Both the position numbers and the translations under genes were made by a program. Positions 56,029-63,936 of a DNA stretch of 64,000 nt are shown here, piece by piece. Origin of the DNA: Deltaproteobacteria bacterium (GTDB lineage: Bacteria > Myxococcota > Kuafuiibacteriia > Kuafuiibacteriales > Kuafuiibacteriaceae); NCBI GenBank assembly GCA_016713425.1, contig JADJPE010000005.1, positions 620,001-684,000 on the forward strand, in the 5' to 3' direction. The first letter of the stretch is position 1. Every line of letters starts with the position of its first letter. The notes under the pieces are model-generated. The model did not search any database. It saw only the letters and a program-made list of their open reading frames with translations, and was not told the origin of the DNA.

Positions 56029-56050
56029 AGCCAGGGCTCCGGCTCTCAGG

Positions 56051-56083
56051 CAGGGAGGCGGGCAGGCAGGCAGGCAGGCAGGG
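56051..56083. repeat. 4-bp microsatellite (GGCA)n
   Basis: About six to seven copies of GGCA between two convergent genes (kinase and SDR). Non-coding. Confidence 0.9.
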
Positions 56084-56096
56084 ATCGGATCGGCCT

Positions 56097-56987
56097 TCAA
56101 TCCCCGATCGAACCGGAATCGGCCGGCGCTGCGGTCCCTTGCTCTACGCGCCCGGATGAGGCGCGGCTCTTCATGGCGCGCCTTTGGATACCATCGCAAA
56201 CGAGGCGCACGATTCCGGGCATCCAGCGGTTCGCCAAGACCGTGGCTCGCCCCTCGAATCCAGGAATGATCTCGAACCGCCCCCGGGCCATGCCACGAAG
56301 CAGCGCATCGGCCACATCGTCGGGCGAGAGCATCTTGACACTGCCGGCAAGCGCTCTCGTCTCCTCCGGAAGGTGCTCGAGCTCCGCGGTATGCTGGGGC
56401 GTATCCGTATCGGGCGGCAGCAGGATCGTGACGCGAACCCCAAGTGGAGCAAGCTCGGCCCGCAGCGACTCTGAGAATCCGTACAAGGCAAACTTGCTGG
56501 CGGCATACGCGGAGTAGCCATAGATCGCCATGACGGAAAGCAGCGACCCAACGTTCACGAGATGCCCGCCGCCCTGCGCGATGAGATGCGGCATAACGGC
56601 GCGCGTCATGTTCACGGCCCCGAAGTAGTTGATGTCCATCAGGCGGCGAAAGTACTGGGGGTCTTGTTCCAAGAATCGACCCGGCATCGAAACGCCCGCG
56701 TTGTTGATAAGCGCGTTCGCCGGATAGGATTCGAGGTGCGGAGGCAGCTTGGCTTGGATATCCGACTCTGACGAAACATCGAGCGCGAGGGTATGAACGG
56801 CCATCCCAGGCAACGCGGCGGCCTGGACCTCACCGCGCGCTTCTTCGAGAAGCCCCTCTCGCCGCGCAACGAGCGTGACGCTGGCGCCCATCGACGCGAG
56901 TCGCCTCGCCGTTGCGAGGCCAATACCGCTCGATCCGCCCGTGACGATGACGTGTTTGCCAAGGAAGTACTGCTCGAAACCAGCCAT
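56097..56987 (-). CDS. SDR-family oxidoreductase (3-ketodihydrosphingosine-reductase-like)
   Basis: 296 residues. The classical short-chain dehydrogenase motifs are present: cofactor loop VIVTGGSSGIGLATARRLAS, NADP-type Arg after the second strand (LVARREGLLEEA), NALINNAGVSMPG, catalytic Ser in LVNVGSLLSVM and catalytic YSAYAASK. The segment RVTILLPPDTDTPQHTAELE is close to that of 3-ketodihydrosphingosine reductases, which reduce a keto-sphingoid base, but similarity alone does not prove the substrate. The C-terminal hydrophobic helix region (RWMPGIVRLVCDGIQRRAMK) could anchor it at the membrane, as in that group. Confidence 0.88.
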   Translation of the reverse strand: MAGFEQYFLGKHVIVTGGSSGIGLATARRLASMGASVTLVARREGLLEEARGEVQAAALPGMAVHTLALDVSSESDIQAKLPPHLESYPANALINNAGVSMPGRFLEQDPQYFRRLMDINYFGAVNMTRAVMPHLIAQGGGHLVNVGSLLSVMAIYGYSAYAASKFALYGFSESLRAELAPLGVRVTILLPPDTDTPQHTAELEHLPEETRALAGSVKMLSPDDVADALLRGMARGRFEIIPGFEGRATVLANRWMPGIVRLVCDGIQRRAMKSRASSGRVEQGTAAPADSGSIGD

Positions 56988-57122
56988 TGCGCTATCCTCT
57001 ATGAGCCTCCACCCACTCGGTCAATCGGAAACGCGGCCCCGAGCAAACGACCGCCAAAACAGACAGAGATCGCTCAAGACGGGGTTGCAAGCGGAGAGCC
57101 GCTCCAACAAGGTCGAAAGCGT

Positions 57123-57524
57123 TTGAAAATCCGAGGCGTTCACCACATCGCGATCAAGACTCGGCAGCTCGAAGCGGTCGAGTCCTTCTACCGACTCGTC
57201 TTGGGGCTCGAAGAGACCACCCGACAGCACGACGAAGCGGGCCTCCGATCGATCTGGTTCAAGGTCGACTCGACCGTAATCCTCATGGTCGAGCGGGCGC
57301 CCGCGACCAGTCCCGACCCCACGGCCCAAGAGCGTGAGGGTCGAGGCTTTGCCGTGGTCGCATTCGCGGTCGAAGCGTCAGCCCGCGAGCTTTGGCGCTC
57401 ATGGCTCGAATCCAAGGGTCATCCGATCGTGCGCGAGACCCAATACACTTTGTACGTCCACGATCCCGACGGAAACCTGGTCGGACTCTCATCATGGCCA
57501 ACGAGAGCGGAGACACGCGCGTGA
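57123..57524 (+). CDS. VOC-family (glyoxalase/bleomycin-resistance fold) protein
   Basis: 133 residues from a TTG at 57123, chosen because the fold begins directly at KIRGVHHIAIKTRQLEAVES. One VOC domain is present, with FYRLVLGLEETTRQHDEAGL, RSIWFKVDSTVILMVERAPA and YTLYVHDPDGNLVGLSSWP. The metal ligands of glyoxalase I-like enzymes (His in HHIAI, Glu in MVER, His or Glu near DPDGN) are plausible. The substrate is unknown. Its 3' end overlaps the next gene by 31 bases in another frame, so the two are probably co-transcribed. Confidence 0.82.
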   Translation: MKIRGVHHIAIKTRQLEAVESFYRLVLGLEETTRQHDEAGLRSIWFKVDSTVILMVERAPATSPDPTAQEREGRGFAVVAFAVEASARELWRSWLESKGHPIVRETQYTLYVHDPDGNLVGLSSWPTRAETRA

Positions 57525-59935
57525 CGCGATCGAACACCGACCGTCCTGAGGCTGAGGCTGGGGCTGGGGCTGAGCCTAGGGCTGAGCCTAGGGCTGAGGC
57601 TGCGACTGAGGCCGAGACCTTCGGGCGCTTGTTCCGGCGTCCCGTCGTGCGCCTATCGATGGCGCTCCACGTCCTCTTGGCGATCGCGCTTTGTTTCGTC
57701 CCACTCTTCGATTCGCTCGGCTTCGAACGAGCCTTCGCCACGGGCATCCTCTCGACGATCACCAGCGTCCTCATCGGCGTCGAGGTCGCGCACCGGAGCC
57801 GGCTGCGTCAATGTCTCTTGGTCGCAATGCAGCGCAGCTTCCTGCTCGGCGTCATCATGCTGGTGCCTTCGCTCATCGCCGGATGGGTCTTCGAGACGCT
57901 GACCATCGCCTGCGATCGAACATCGGGCGTGTTGTTCTTGTTGCTGTGCGCCGGCGGCAACACACTTTTTGCCACTGGCGTCGGCATCGCGATGGGCGCT
58001 CGATTCGAGCGACGATGGTCAGCGGGGCTCGCCGCGTTTGCAGCAATCCTGGGTTTGCTCGTCATGTCGCTCTATCGGCTGTACTCGGAGCCGCAAATCT
58101 TCCTCTACAACCATGCGCTCGGATATTGGCCAGGCTCGATCTACGACGAGGCGCTCTCGGTCTCGACGACACTCTGGGCGTTTCGCGCAAGCACGGTCTT
58201 GTTCACCGTCGCGATCGTCAGCGCCGCGGCCGCTTTCGGGGCACGGGGGGCTTCCAAGCCCAACAACCGCCGGGGCCGACTCGGCGTCGCGCTCGCAAGC
58301 CTTGCCGTGGCGGTATGGCTCCAGTCGAGGGGCGAGGAGGCGGGTTTCGATCGCGACCGAAACACGGTGATGAACGCCCTGTCGCGCAAGATCGAAACGC
58401 CAGAGTTCGAGATCTTCGTCGACCCGACGGTGACGCCCGAAGCCCTCGAGCACATCAAACAAGATCATGCCTTCCGATACCAGCAGCTCCAGGCATACTT
58501 CCACATCACGCCCAAGCAGCGGATCCGAAGCTTCGTCTACCGCGACGAACGGCAGAAGACGATGCTCATGGGCGCCGCAAACACGCAAATCTCGCGACCA
58601 TGGGCGCACGAGATCCATATCCACGGATTCGACTACCCGCATCCCACGCTGAAGCACGAACTCGCGCACGTCTTTGCGGGGGAAATGGCGACGGGCCTCT
58701 TCAAGGTCCCCGCAACGGCACAGATCCTCGTCAACATCGGCGTCGTCGAAGGCATCGCGGTCGCGGCCGATTGGCCGGCCTACGAACTCACGGTGCACGA
58801 ATGGACACGTGCCATGCGCGCGCTCGAGTTAGCGCCCGATCCGAGAAACTCGCTCTCGGTCTTCGGATTCTGGTCGATCTCTTCGGCCCGAGCCTACACA
58901 GTCGCCGGCTCGTTCATTCGGTACTTGGTCGACCGCTATGGCATCGATGCGTTTCGCACACTCTATCAACGCAACGACTTCGAAGCCGCCTATGGGCGCT
59001 CTTTGGACGACCTCGCCTCAGAGTGGGCCGAGTTCATCGATCGGATCGAGCTCTCCGATCGCAGCAAGATGATCGCAGAGCATCGGTTCTCTCGCCCCGG
59101 AATCTTCCAAAAAACCTGCGCCCGACACACCGCCAACATTCTCGCTCGCGGCTATCGCCGCCTCGGAAACGGAGACATCGAAGGCGCAGCCTCGGACCTC
59201 GAGACCGCTTTCGGCTATGCACCCTCCGACGGGGCACCTCTCATCGCGCTGAGCCAGGCGCTCGCGGAAAGGGGGCATTTCGACGCCGCGACCGCACTCG
59301 CCGAGCGGGCGGTCGCGCTCCCGGGCGCGACCGCCAAAGGCATCGCGTCAGCGCGCGAAGCACTGGCCATAATCGCGTGGCGGTCCGGGAAGGACCAAGA
59401 GGCCCGAACCCAGTTCGAAGCGCTGGGCGACCTCCACCTCTCCGCCAGCCATGTCCGCCTGTGTGCGGCACGGGTTGCTGCGCTGACGCTCGACCCCGGT
59501 ATCAGGGATCCACTCATGCGCTACCTGGCGGGCGACTTCGCGCGCAATCGAAACCAGGAACAGGCACTCGCATCGCTGGCGGAGCTCGGCTGCGCCCACC
59601 CGAACCAGCCCCTTGTGCGCTACCTGCTTGGGCTGAGGCTCGCCCAAGCGGGGCTTTGGGATTCAGCCCGGGGCCACCTGGAGGCAGCCTTGGCCGCCAC
59701 CGGCGACCTCCGTCTGGGCGTCTTCCACCGTCTGGGCGACTTCCACGACGGGGGTCCTGCACTCCGCCGGAATGCTGAAATGTTCCGTGCCCGAGCGCTC
59801 CTTGAGACGGGCCACCCCCACGACGCCGTTGAGGCCTTTCGTCGTCTGGCTCAGGATGCGCCCTCCGAGGCCGACCGGCTCGATGCCGAGGATTGGCAGG
59901 CGCGGGCCCAGTTCGTCGCCCTGGGGTCCCGCTAA
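57494..59935 (+). CDS. Multi-pass membrane zinc peptidase with TPR-like tail
   Basis: 813 residues from ATG 57494. A short Ala/Glu/Pro repeat (GAEPRAEPRAEA) precedes 6-7 membrane segments (residues ~55-275: MALHVLLAIALCFVPLF, SFLLGVIMLVPSLIAGWV, GVLFLLLCAGGNTLFATGVG). A gluzincin-type domain follows, with the zinc motif TLKHELAHVFAGEMATG (HExxH) and a downstream VVEGIAVAADWPAYE that supplies the third ligand Glu. Next is SVAGSFIRYLVDRYG-like YTVAGSFIRYLVDRYG, as in the peptidase_MA family. The last ~250 residues are TPR-like helices (GDIEGAASDLETAFGYAPSD, PHDAVEAFRRLAQDAPSEAD). The active site looks complete. The substrate is unknown. Confidence 0.85.
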   Translation: MANESGDTRVTRSNTDRPEAEAGAGAEPRAEPRAEAATEAETFGRLFRRPVVRLSMALHVLLAIALCFVPLFDSLGFERAFATGILSTITSVLIGVEVAHRSRLRQCLLVAMQRSFLLGVIMLVPSLIAGWVFETLTIACDRTSGVLFLLLCAGGNTLFATGVGIAMGARFERRWSAGLAAFAAILGLLVMSLYRLYSEPQIFLYNHALGYWPGSIYDEALSVSTTLWAFRASTVLFTVAIVSAAAAFGARGASKPNNRRGRLGVALASLAVAVWLQSRGEEAGFDRDRNTVMNALSRKIETPEFEIFVDPTVTPEALEHIKQDHAFRYQQLQAYFHITPKQRIRSFVYRDERQKTMLMGAANTQISRPWAHEIHIHGFDYPHPTLKHELAHVFAGEMATGLFKVPATAQILVNIGVVEGIAVAADWPAYELTVHEWTRAMRALELAPDPRNSLSVFGFWSISSARAYTVAGSFIRYLVDRYGIDAFRTLYQRNDFEAAYGRSLDDLASEWAEFIDRIELSDRSKMIAEHRFSRPGIFQKTCARHTANILARGYRRLGNGDIEGAASDLETAFGYAPSDGAPLIALSQALAERGHFDAATALAERAVALPGATAKGIASAREALAIIAWRSGKDQEARTQFEALGDLHLSASHVRLCAARVAALTLDPGIRDPLMRYLAGDFARNRNQEQALASLAELGCAHPNQPLVRYLLGLRLAQAGLWDSARGHLEAALAATGDLRLGVFHRLGDFHDGGPALRRNAEMFRARALLETGHPHDAVEAFRRLAQDAPSEADRLDAEDWQARAQFVALGSR
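57548..57608 (+). repeat. 6/12-bp in-frame repeat at the start of the zinc-peptidase gene
   Basis: GAGGCT/GGGGCT hexamers and two copies of a 12-bp GAGCCTAGGGCT unit code for the AEAGAGAEPRAEPRAEA stretch just before the first membrane segment. Confidence 0.8.
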
Positions 59936-59987
59936 GGCGGAATACTCTTCGACAGCACGCGGTTTTCGAGCCATAGTGCGGCCGGTC

Positions 59988-60482
59988 ATGCTTTTTGAAC
60001 GACGATCTTCTCTCTTCAGGGGCGCGGTCGCGGCAAGCTTATTCGGGCTCCTTGGGCTGGGCTGCGCACACGCGAAGATCGCGCGCACCGACATCGATGA
60101 CACCGAAGAGAACCGCGCGATCATCAAGATCGTAGGGGCCTACCATACCGCCCTCGAACATCTCGATGCCGACGAGCTGCTTTCCCTGGTGAGCCCCGCG
60201 TACTACGAAGACAACGGCAACATGGATGCCTCCGACGACTATGATTTCAAGGAGTTGGCGGCGAACCTGCGGGAAGACTTCGCCCACACGAAAGCCATGA
60301 AGATTGATCTCCGGGTCGATGCCGTCGAGGTCGACGACGACGAAGCCTACGCCGAGCTCTTCTACACGTACCATGCCCATAACGAATACCCTTCCGGCCT
60401 CAAGTGGGAGTCCGGGAGTGACCGCACGCGGCTGCGTCTCCGCCGTACGGACGGTCAGTGGTTGATCGTGGCTGGCCTCTAG
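59988..60482 (+). CDS. Small lipoprotein, NTF2/SnoaL-like
   Basis: 164 residues from ATG 59988. The signal peptide ends in the lipobox LLGLGC (residues ~21-26). The mature part has an NTF2-like arrangement of helix, helix and curved sheet: AIIKIVGAYHTALEHLDADE, LLSLVSPAYYEDNGNM, then strands DLRVDAVEVDDDEAYAELFY and TRLRLRRTDGQWLIVAGL. The final DGQWLIVAG strand is typical of the fold. The function is unknown; many such proteins bind small ligands or partners. It lies about 50 bases after the peptidase gene on the same strand. Confidence 0.75.
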   Translation: MLFERRSSLFRGAVAASLFGLLGLGCAHAKIARTDIDDTEENRAIIKIVGAYHTALEHLDADELLSLVSPAYYEDNGNMDASDDYDFKELAANLREDFAHTKAMKIDLRVDAVEVDDDEAYAELFYTYHAHNEYPSGLKWESGSDRTRLRLRRTDGQWLIVAGL

Positions 60483-60727
60483 GAATTAGTGGCATTTCTG
60501 TAGAGTCCTCGCCGAAGGCTCGAATTTACCCTTCATGATTGTTGTTGTTTTTTTCTGGTCACAACCTGTTCGAATGGGCTCACTTGATCAGGCAACGAGC
60601 GCAGAGCGGCATGAGGCAGGCGACGGGCGAGATGATCGCCCGCGTGAGCGAGCCGGACAGAGCGCAGAACTGAGGGCTTCAGACCCGGAACCGGGGACTG
60701 AAGACTGAAGAAGGTAGGTAGGACGAG
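60483..60727. promoter_or_regulatory. Leader region of the sorted-protein/exosortase pair
   Basis: 245 bases without a gene. It is AT-richer than its surroundings, with a T-rich run (TTGTTGTTTTTTTCTGG, 60540-60558), and a purine-rich GAAGAAGGTAGGTAGG ribosome-binding region just before the start at 60728. A promoter for the two following genes is likely to lie here. No exact boxes were fixed. Confidence 0.4.
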
Positions 60728-61018
60728 ATGACGCCACTCCGATTCTTGAAGACATTGCTCCTTGCGGCCCCATTTGCAGTTTGGTTCGCAGCCCATCCGG
60801 CAGAGGCCGAAGCATCACGCGGCATCCAAGAAGCCCGTTGTGCGAGTGAACAAAGCCAACGCAGTCGTCATCACCGTGTCCGACGTCCCGCGAATCGTCG
60901 CGAGGTGTCGAGACATGCAGTGCCCGAGCTGAACCCGAAAGCCGCCGGTGGTGCGCTCGTGCTGCTGATTGGCGGAACGCTGGTGATGTTGGGCCGTCGC
61001 CCCCGCACCGAGGGCTAG
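60728..61018 (+). CDS. Small exported protein with VPEID-type C-terminal sorting signal
   Basis: 96 residues. A signal peptide (FLKTLLLAAPFAVWFAAHPA, cut near AEA at 27) is followed by a short basic, mature part (about 35 residues, Arg/Gln/Ser rich). The C-terminal tripartite signal is V65-P-E-L-N69, a Gly-rich membrane helix (residues 72-88, AGGALVLLIGGTLVMLG) and the basic tail RRPRTEG. This layout matches the VPEID-CTERM targets of exosortase E, with Leu-Asn in place of Ile-Asp. The protein would be cut and re-anchored or released by the exosortase encoded 33 bases downstream. The mature part has no known function. Confidence 0.75.
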   Translation: MTPLRFLKTLLLAAPFAVWFAAHPAEAEASRGIQEARCASEQSQRSRHHRVRRPANRREVSRHAVPELNPKAAGGALVLLIGGTLVMLGRRPRTEG

Positions 61019-61051
61019 CCTCGGGAGACGGATCGCCATCTCACCCAGTTC

Positions 61052-62773
61052 ATGCCATGCACGTGTCTGATGATGGCACGTGTGGGCAAGCAGCACACTG
61101 AATTCCTTCGCAACCACGCGCTCCTCATCCTCGGCTGTCTCGCCGTGGTGGCGGAGTTCCTCGTCGTCAGCCTCCGGTACGACGTGGAGCCTCTGCGCAC
61201 TCAGGGTGGGCTCTGGAGCGCCATCGGGTTTGCGGGCGCGGCGGCCCCGGCGACCCTCGTCGCTCCGCTCTTGTTTTTCATCATGAGCGACCGCGCCCTC
61301 CGCGGCGAAGCGAGCGCGCTCCTTCGTCGGCCGCCCCCGTGGCGGGACGTGCTCCTATTCGGTGCGGCGCACCTCATCGCAGTCATCGCGTTCTTCACGG
61401 TGACGGGCCATGCTTTGCCGTCGCCCGACCGAGCGTCGGCCACCGGAACCCCTTCCGAAGGGATCGCGCTGCTGTGGTTCTTCTCGGCGGGGGCGGTGAT
61501 GCTGACGACCGTTCTGACCGTCTTCGAGGGTCGACCTCTCCTCTCCTTCTTGCGGTCCCGCTGGCGAATCGTCCTCCTGGCGATGGGATTGGCGTGCGGC
61601 GCCCAGCTTGCCGGGTCGGCCAGCGCGGCTCTGTGGACCCCGTTGTCGAGCGCCACGCTCGAAGGCTCGGCGCGCGTCTTGGTCATGCTGGTGCCCGAGG
61701 TCGTCCTCGACCCGGAGTCCTCGGTGCTGGGGACGGACCGCTTCCTCGTGGAGGTCGCCCCCGAGTGCTCAGGGATCGAGGGCATTGGACTCATCCTCGT
61801 CTTCCTCGGCGTCTACCTCTGGTTCTTTCGCCGCCAACTTCGCTTCCCGGCCGTACTCATCCTGATTCCCCTGGCCGTCGTCTTCATCTGGGTCGCCAAC
61901 CTTCTGCGCATCGCGCTCCTGGTCGCCGTCGGTCATTGGCTGTCCCCTGCGATCGCCGTCGGCGGCTTTCATTCGAAGGCGGGCTGGCTCTTCTTCTGCG
62001 TCGTCGCTCTATCGATGGTTGGGCTGTCGCGACGTAGCGGACTCTTCGCGCGTACGCGCCCCTCGGCGCCAGCAACGACGCCACCCGCGACCGCGGCACA
62101 GTTCGCCTCTGGTCAGCAGACATCCGCGCCGGCGAACCCAACGGCCACGTACGTCGTCCCGTTGTTGGCGCTCACGGGTGGCTCGATGCTGACGGGCCTC
62201 TTTGCCGGCGACATCGACTTCGGCTATCCGGTTCGCATCGTCTTCGCGACTCTGGCCATCGCCTGGTTCTGGCGCCATCTCAAGACAGACCTTCGCGGAT
62301 TCGGATCTTGGACTTCGGTCGCCGTCGGCCTCTTCGTCTTCGCCCTCTGGATGGTGCTGGAGCCTCAGGACGTCGACCGCGCCGAAAAATCGGCGGCGTT
62401 TCGAGATGCCTTAGGAAGCCTCGACCCGATGGCCCGCGGCGCCTTCCTTGGGCTTCGGATCTTGGGGTCGACGCTCATCGTACCGATCGTCGAAGAGCTC
62501 GCATTTCGCGGATACCTCCAGCGAAGATTGCTCGATCGTGACTTCGTCCACGTCCCATTCGACCGCTTTGGCTGGGTTTCATTTCTTGGATCCTCGGTCG
62601 CGTTTGGTCTTCTTCATCAGCGGTGGGTCGCTGGGATTCTCGCTGGCATGCTGTTCTCATGGGCCCAATATCGCCGCGGCCGCCTCCAAGATGCCGTCAC
62701 TGCGCACGTCGTGGCCAACCTGCTCATCGCCGGGGTCGCGGTGATCGGCGGTGACTACGCGCTTTGGATGTGA
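61052..62773 (+). CDS. xrtE: Exosortase E / CPBP-type membrane protease fusion
   Basis: 573 residues with about 14 membrane segments. The N-terminal exosortase part has the three catalytic residues: Cys239 in VAPECSGIEGIGL, Arg286 in NLLRIALLVAVG and His307 in GGFHSKAGWLFF. After a Pro/Ala/Thr linker (~335-365) comes a CAAX-protease/bacteriocin-processing (CPBP) domain with EELAFRGYLQRRL (Glu481, Glu482, Arg486), FGLLHQRWVAG (His522) and AHVVANLL (His552). This two-enzyme fusion is the hallmark of the exosortase E/VPEID-CTERM system. Possible starts at 61070 and 61073 would only trim the first residues. Its single visible substrate is the preceding gene. It overlaps the convergent gene by 19 bases. 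Confidence 0.9.
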   Translation: MPCTCLMMARVGKQHTEFLRNHALLILGCLAVVAEFLVVSLRYDVEPLRTQGGLWSAIGFAGAAAPATLVAPLLFFIMSDRALRGEASALLRRPPPWRDVLLFGAAHLIAVIAFFTVTGHALPSPDRASATGTPSEGIALLWFFSAGAVMLTTVLTVFEGRPLLSFLRSRWRIVLLAMGLACGAQLAGSASAALWTPLSSATLEGSARVLVMLVPEVVLDPESSVLGTDRFLVEVAPECSGIEGIGLILVFLGVYLWFFRRQLRFPAVLILIPLAVVFIWVANLLRIALLVAVGHWLSPAIAVGGFHSKAGWLFFCVVALSMVGLSRRSGLFARTRPSAPATTPPATAAQFASGQQTSAPANPTATYVVPLLALTGGSMLTGLFAGDIDFGYPVRIVFATLAIAWFWRHLKTDLRGFGSWTSVAVGLFVFALWMVLEPQDVDRAEKSAAFRDALGSLDPMARGAFLGLRILGSTLIVPIVEELAFRGYLQRRLLDRDFVHVPFDRFGWVSFLGSSVAFGLLHQRWVAGILAGMLFSWAQYRRGRLQDAVTAHVVANLLIAGVAVIGGDYALWM

Positions 62774-63936
62774 CTTTTTGCGAGCAAGTTCTCCGCCCCA
62801 CCATCCAAGAATGCACGCAGTTGCTGCATCGCATGTCGATAGTCCAAGTAGCGCTCCCCTTTTTTGCGCTTCAGCTCGAACTGAACCAGGCGCTCGATCA
62901 CGGTATGCACCGCTTGACGGCGCAAGACCTCGGGTAGCATCGCCCGTTCGACGCTCGACAGAGGTCTGACGCTTTCATACCCCGCAAGCAACGCGTTCAC
63001 CCGTGTCTTGTGGAAGCTGCCCGCCGGCCCACCCTTCTGCTCGACCGTCGGAACCCAACACCATTGCGTCAGTACGCGCGCAACATCTTCGAGCGGGGGC
63101 CCCGTGTGGGCGCGTTCGAAGGACACGAGCGCAACGATCTCGTCTTGAAGGAAGCGAACAGACGGTATCGAAAGATCGCCGTGGAGCACGCATCGCGGCT
63201 GCTCAGGCGGCGCTGCGGTCACTCGGTTGGCCTTCGGGTCCGACTTGACGCCGCCCACGCCGACGCGGCGTCCTCCGTCAGCGCCGGGCACGGCGTTGGG
63301 CGCGGAGTTGGGGACGGCGTTGGGCAGGGCGTTGGGCTCGGCGTCGCCGCCCTTCGGTCCGTTGTCCATCGCGAGCGATGGACGGTGGACCTGAGCTTCG
63401 AGGAGGGCCACGTCGCGCGCAACGCGACGCGGCAGACGGCCCTTCTCGACGGCTCGCTGAAGCCGCGACAGGAGCTTGGCCTGTCGTTCGCCTGCGCGTT
63501 GTTCGGCGACCCGCTCGCGATTGAAGTTGAGGGTCAGCGTATGGAGCTTCGCCAGGAGCTCCGCGAGCGCACCGACGTGTTTCGGCCGAATCTCGAACAT
63601 CCCCAATGCCCGCCCCGGACTATCGGTGAACAACGAGACATAGCGTCCTCGACTGGACCATGGAATGAACGTCCCTTGGGCGACATTGGGCACGAGCTGC
63701 GGAACCGCGAACCCGTGCGTGCCCAGGTGGAGCAGGACCTCCTTCTCAAAGATCATGTCGAAAGTGCGCCGTCGTTCAGCGAGCCGAAGAACATACCACG
63801 TACCGCCGACCAACACGCGATAAGCGATGCTCGACCCGCCAAGATCGATTTCGCGGCAGACCTCGGGTTCATCGAGGTGATACAGGGAGAGAATCGAACG
63901 GATCTGCTCCTGGTTGAGTCCCGCGGGTGCCGACAC
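62755..63936 (-). CDS. APH/homoserine-kinase-II-fold protein with altered active site
   Basis: About 393 residues from GTG 63936 (an ATG at 63975 is also in frame). The fold is that of aminoglycoside phosphotransferase/homoserine kinase II. The N-lobe has REIDLGGSSIAYRVLVGGTW and YVLRLAERRR. VPQLVPNVAQGTFIPWSSRG follows, then the catalytic-loop equivalent CVLHGDLSIPSVRFLQDE and VALVSFERAHTGPPLEDVAR. In active enzymes the loop is HGDxxxxN and the metal site is IDF(D/E). Here the Asn position holds Val and the Asp of the DF pair is Ser. It may therefore be a weak kinase or a pseudokinase. A Pro-Asn-Ala repeat (coded by 12-bp units) interrupts the C-lobe. Confidence 0.75.
   Translation of the reverse strand: MSAPAGLNQEQIRSILSLYHLDEPEVCREIDLGGSSIAYRVLVGGTWYVLRLAERRRTFDMIFEKEVLLHLGTHGFAVPQLVPNVAQGTFIPWSSRGRYVSLFTDSPGRALGMFEIRPKHVGALAELLAKLHTLTLNFNRERVAEQRAGERQAKLLSRLQRAVEKGRLPRRVARDVALLEAQVHRPSLAMDNGPKGGDAEPNALPNAVPNSAPNAVPGADGGRRVGVGGVKSDPKANRVTAAPPEQPRCVLHGDLSIPSVRFLQDEIVALVSFERAHTGPPLEDVARVLTQWCWVPTVEQKGGPAGSFHKTRVNALLAGYESVRPLSSVERAMLPEVLRRQAVHTVIERLVQFELKRKKGERYLDYRHAMQQLRAFLDGGAENLLAKSHIQSA
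63285..63345 (-). repeat. 12-bp in-frame repeat (PNA-type) in the APH-fold gene
   Basis: Four to five units with plus-strand form GGCGTTGGGCAG and variants, coding for NALPNAVPNSAPNAVP in a surface loop. Confidence 0.85.

Noticed and set aside
57691..59778. A 695-residue open frame overlapping the zinc-peptidase gene in another plus frame
   Set aside because: Its translation is Arg/Pro-rich with no domain pattern, while the other frame shows HELAH, membrane segments and TPRs. It is a by-product of high GC.
60540..60558. Intrinsic terminator after the NTF2-like gene
   Set aside because: There is a T-rich run, but no stable GC hairpin directly before it.
60483..60727. Sigma-54 promoter for the sorted protein
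   Set aside because: TGGCATTTCTGTAGA near 60490 has the GG of a -24 box but no GC in the -12 position.
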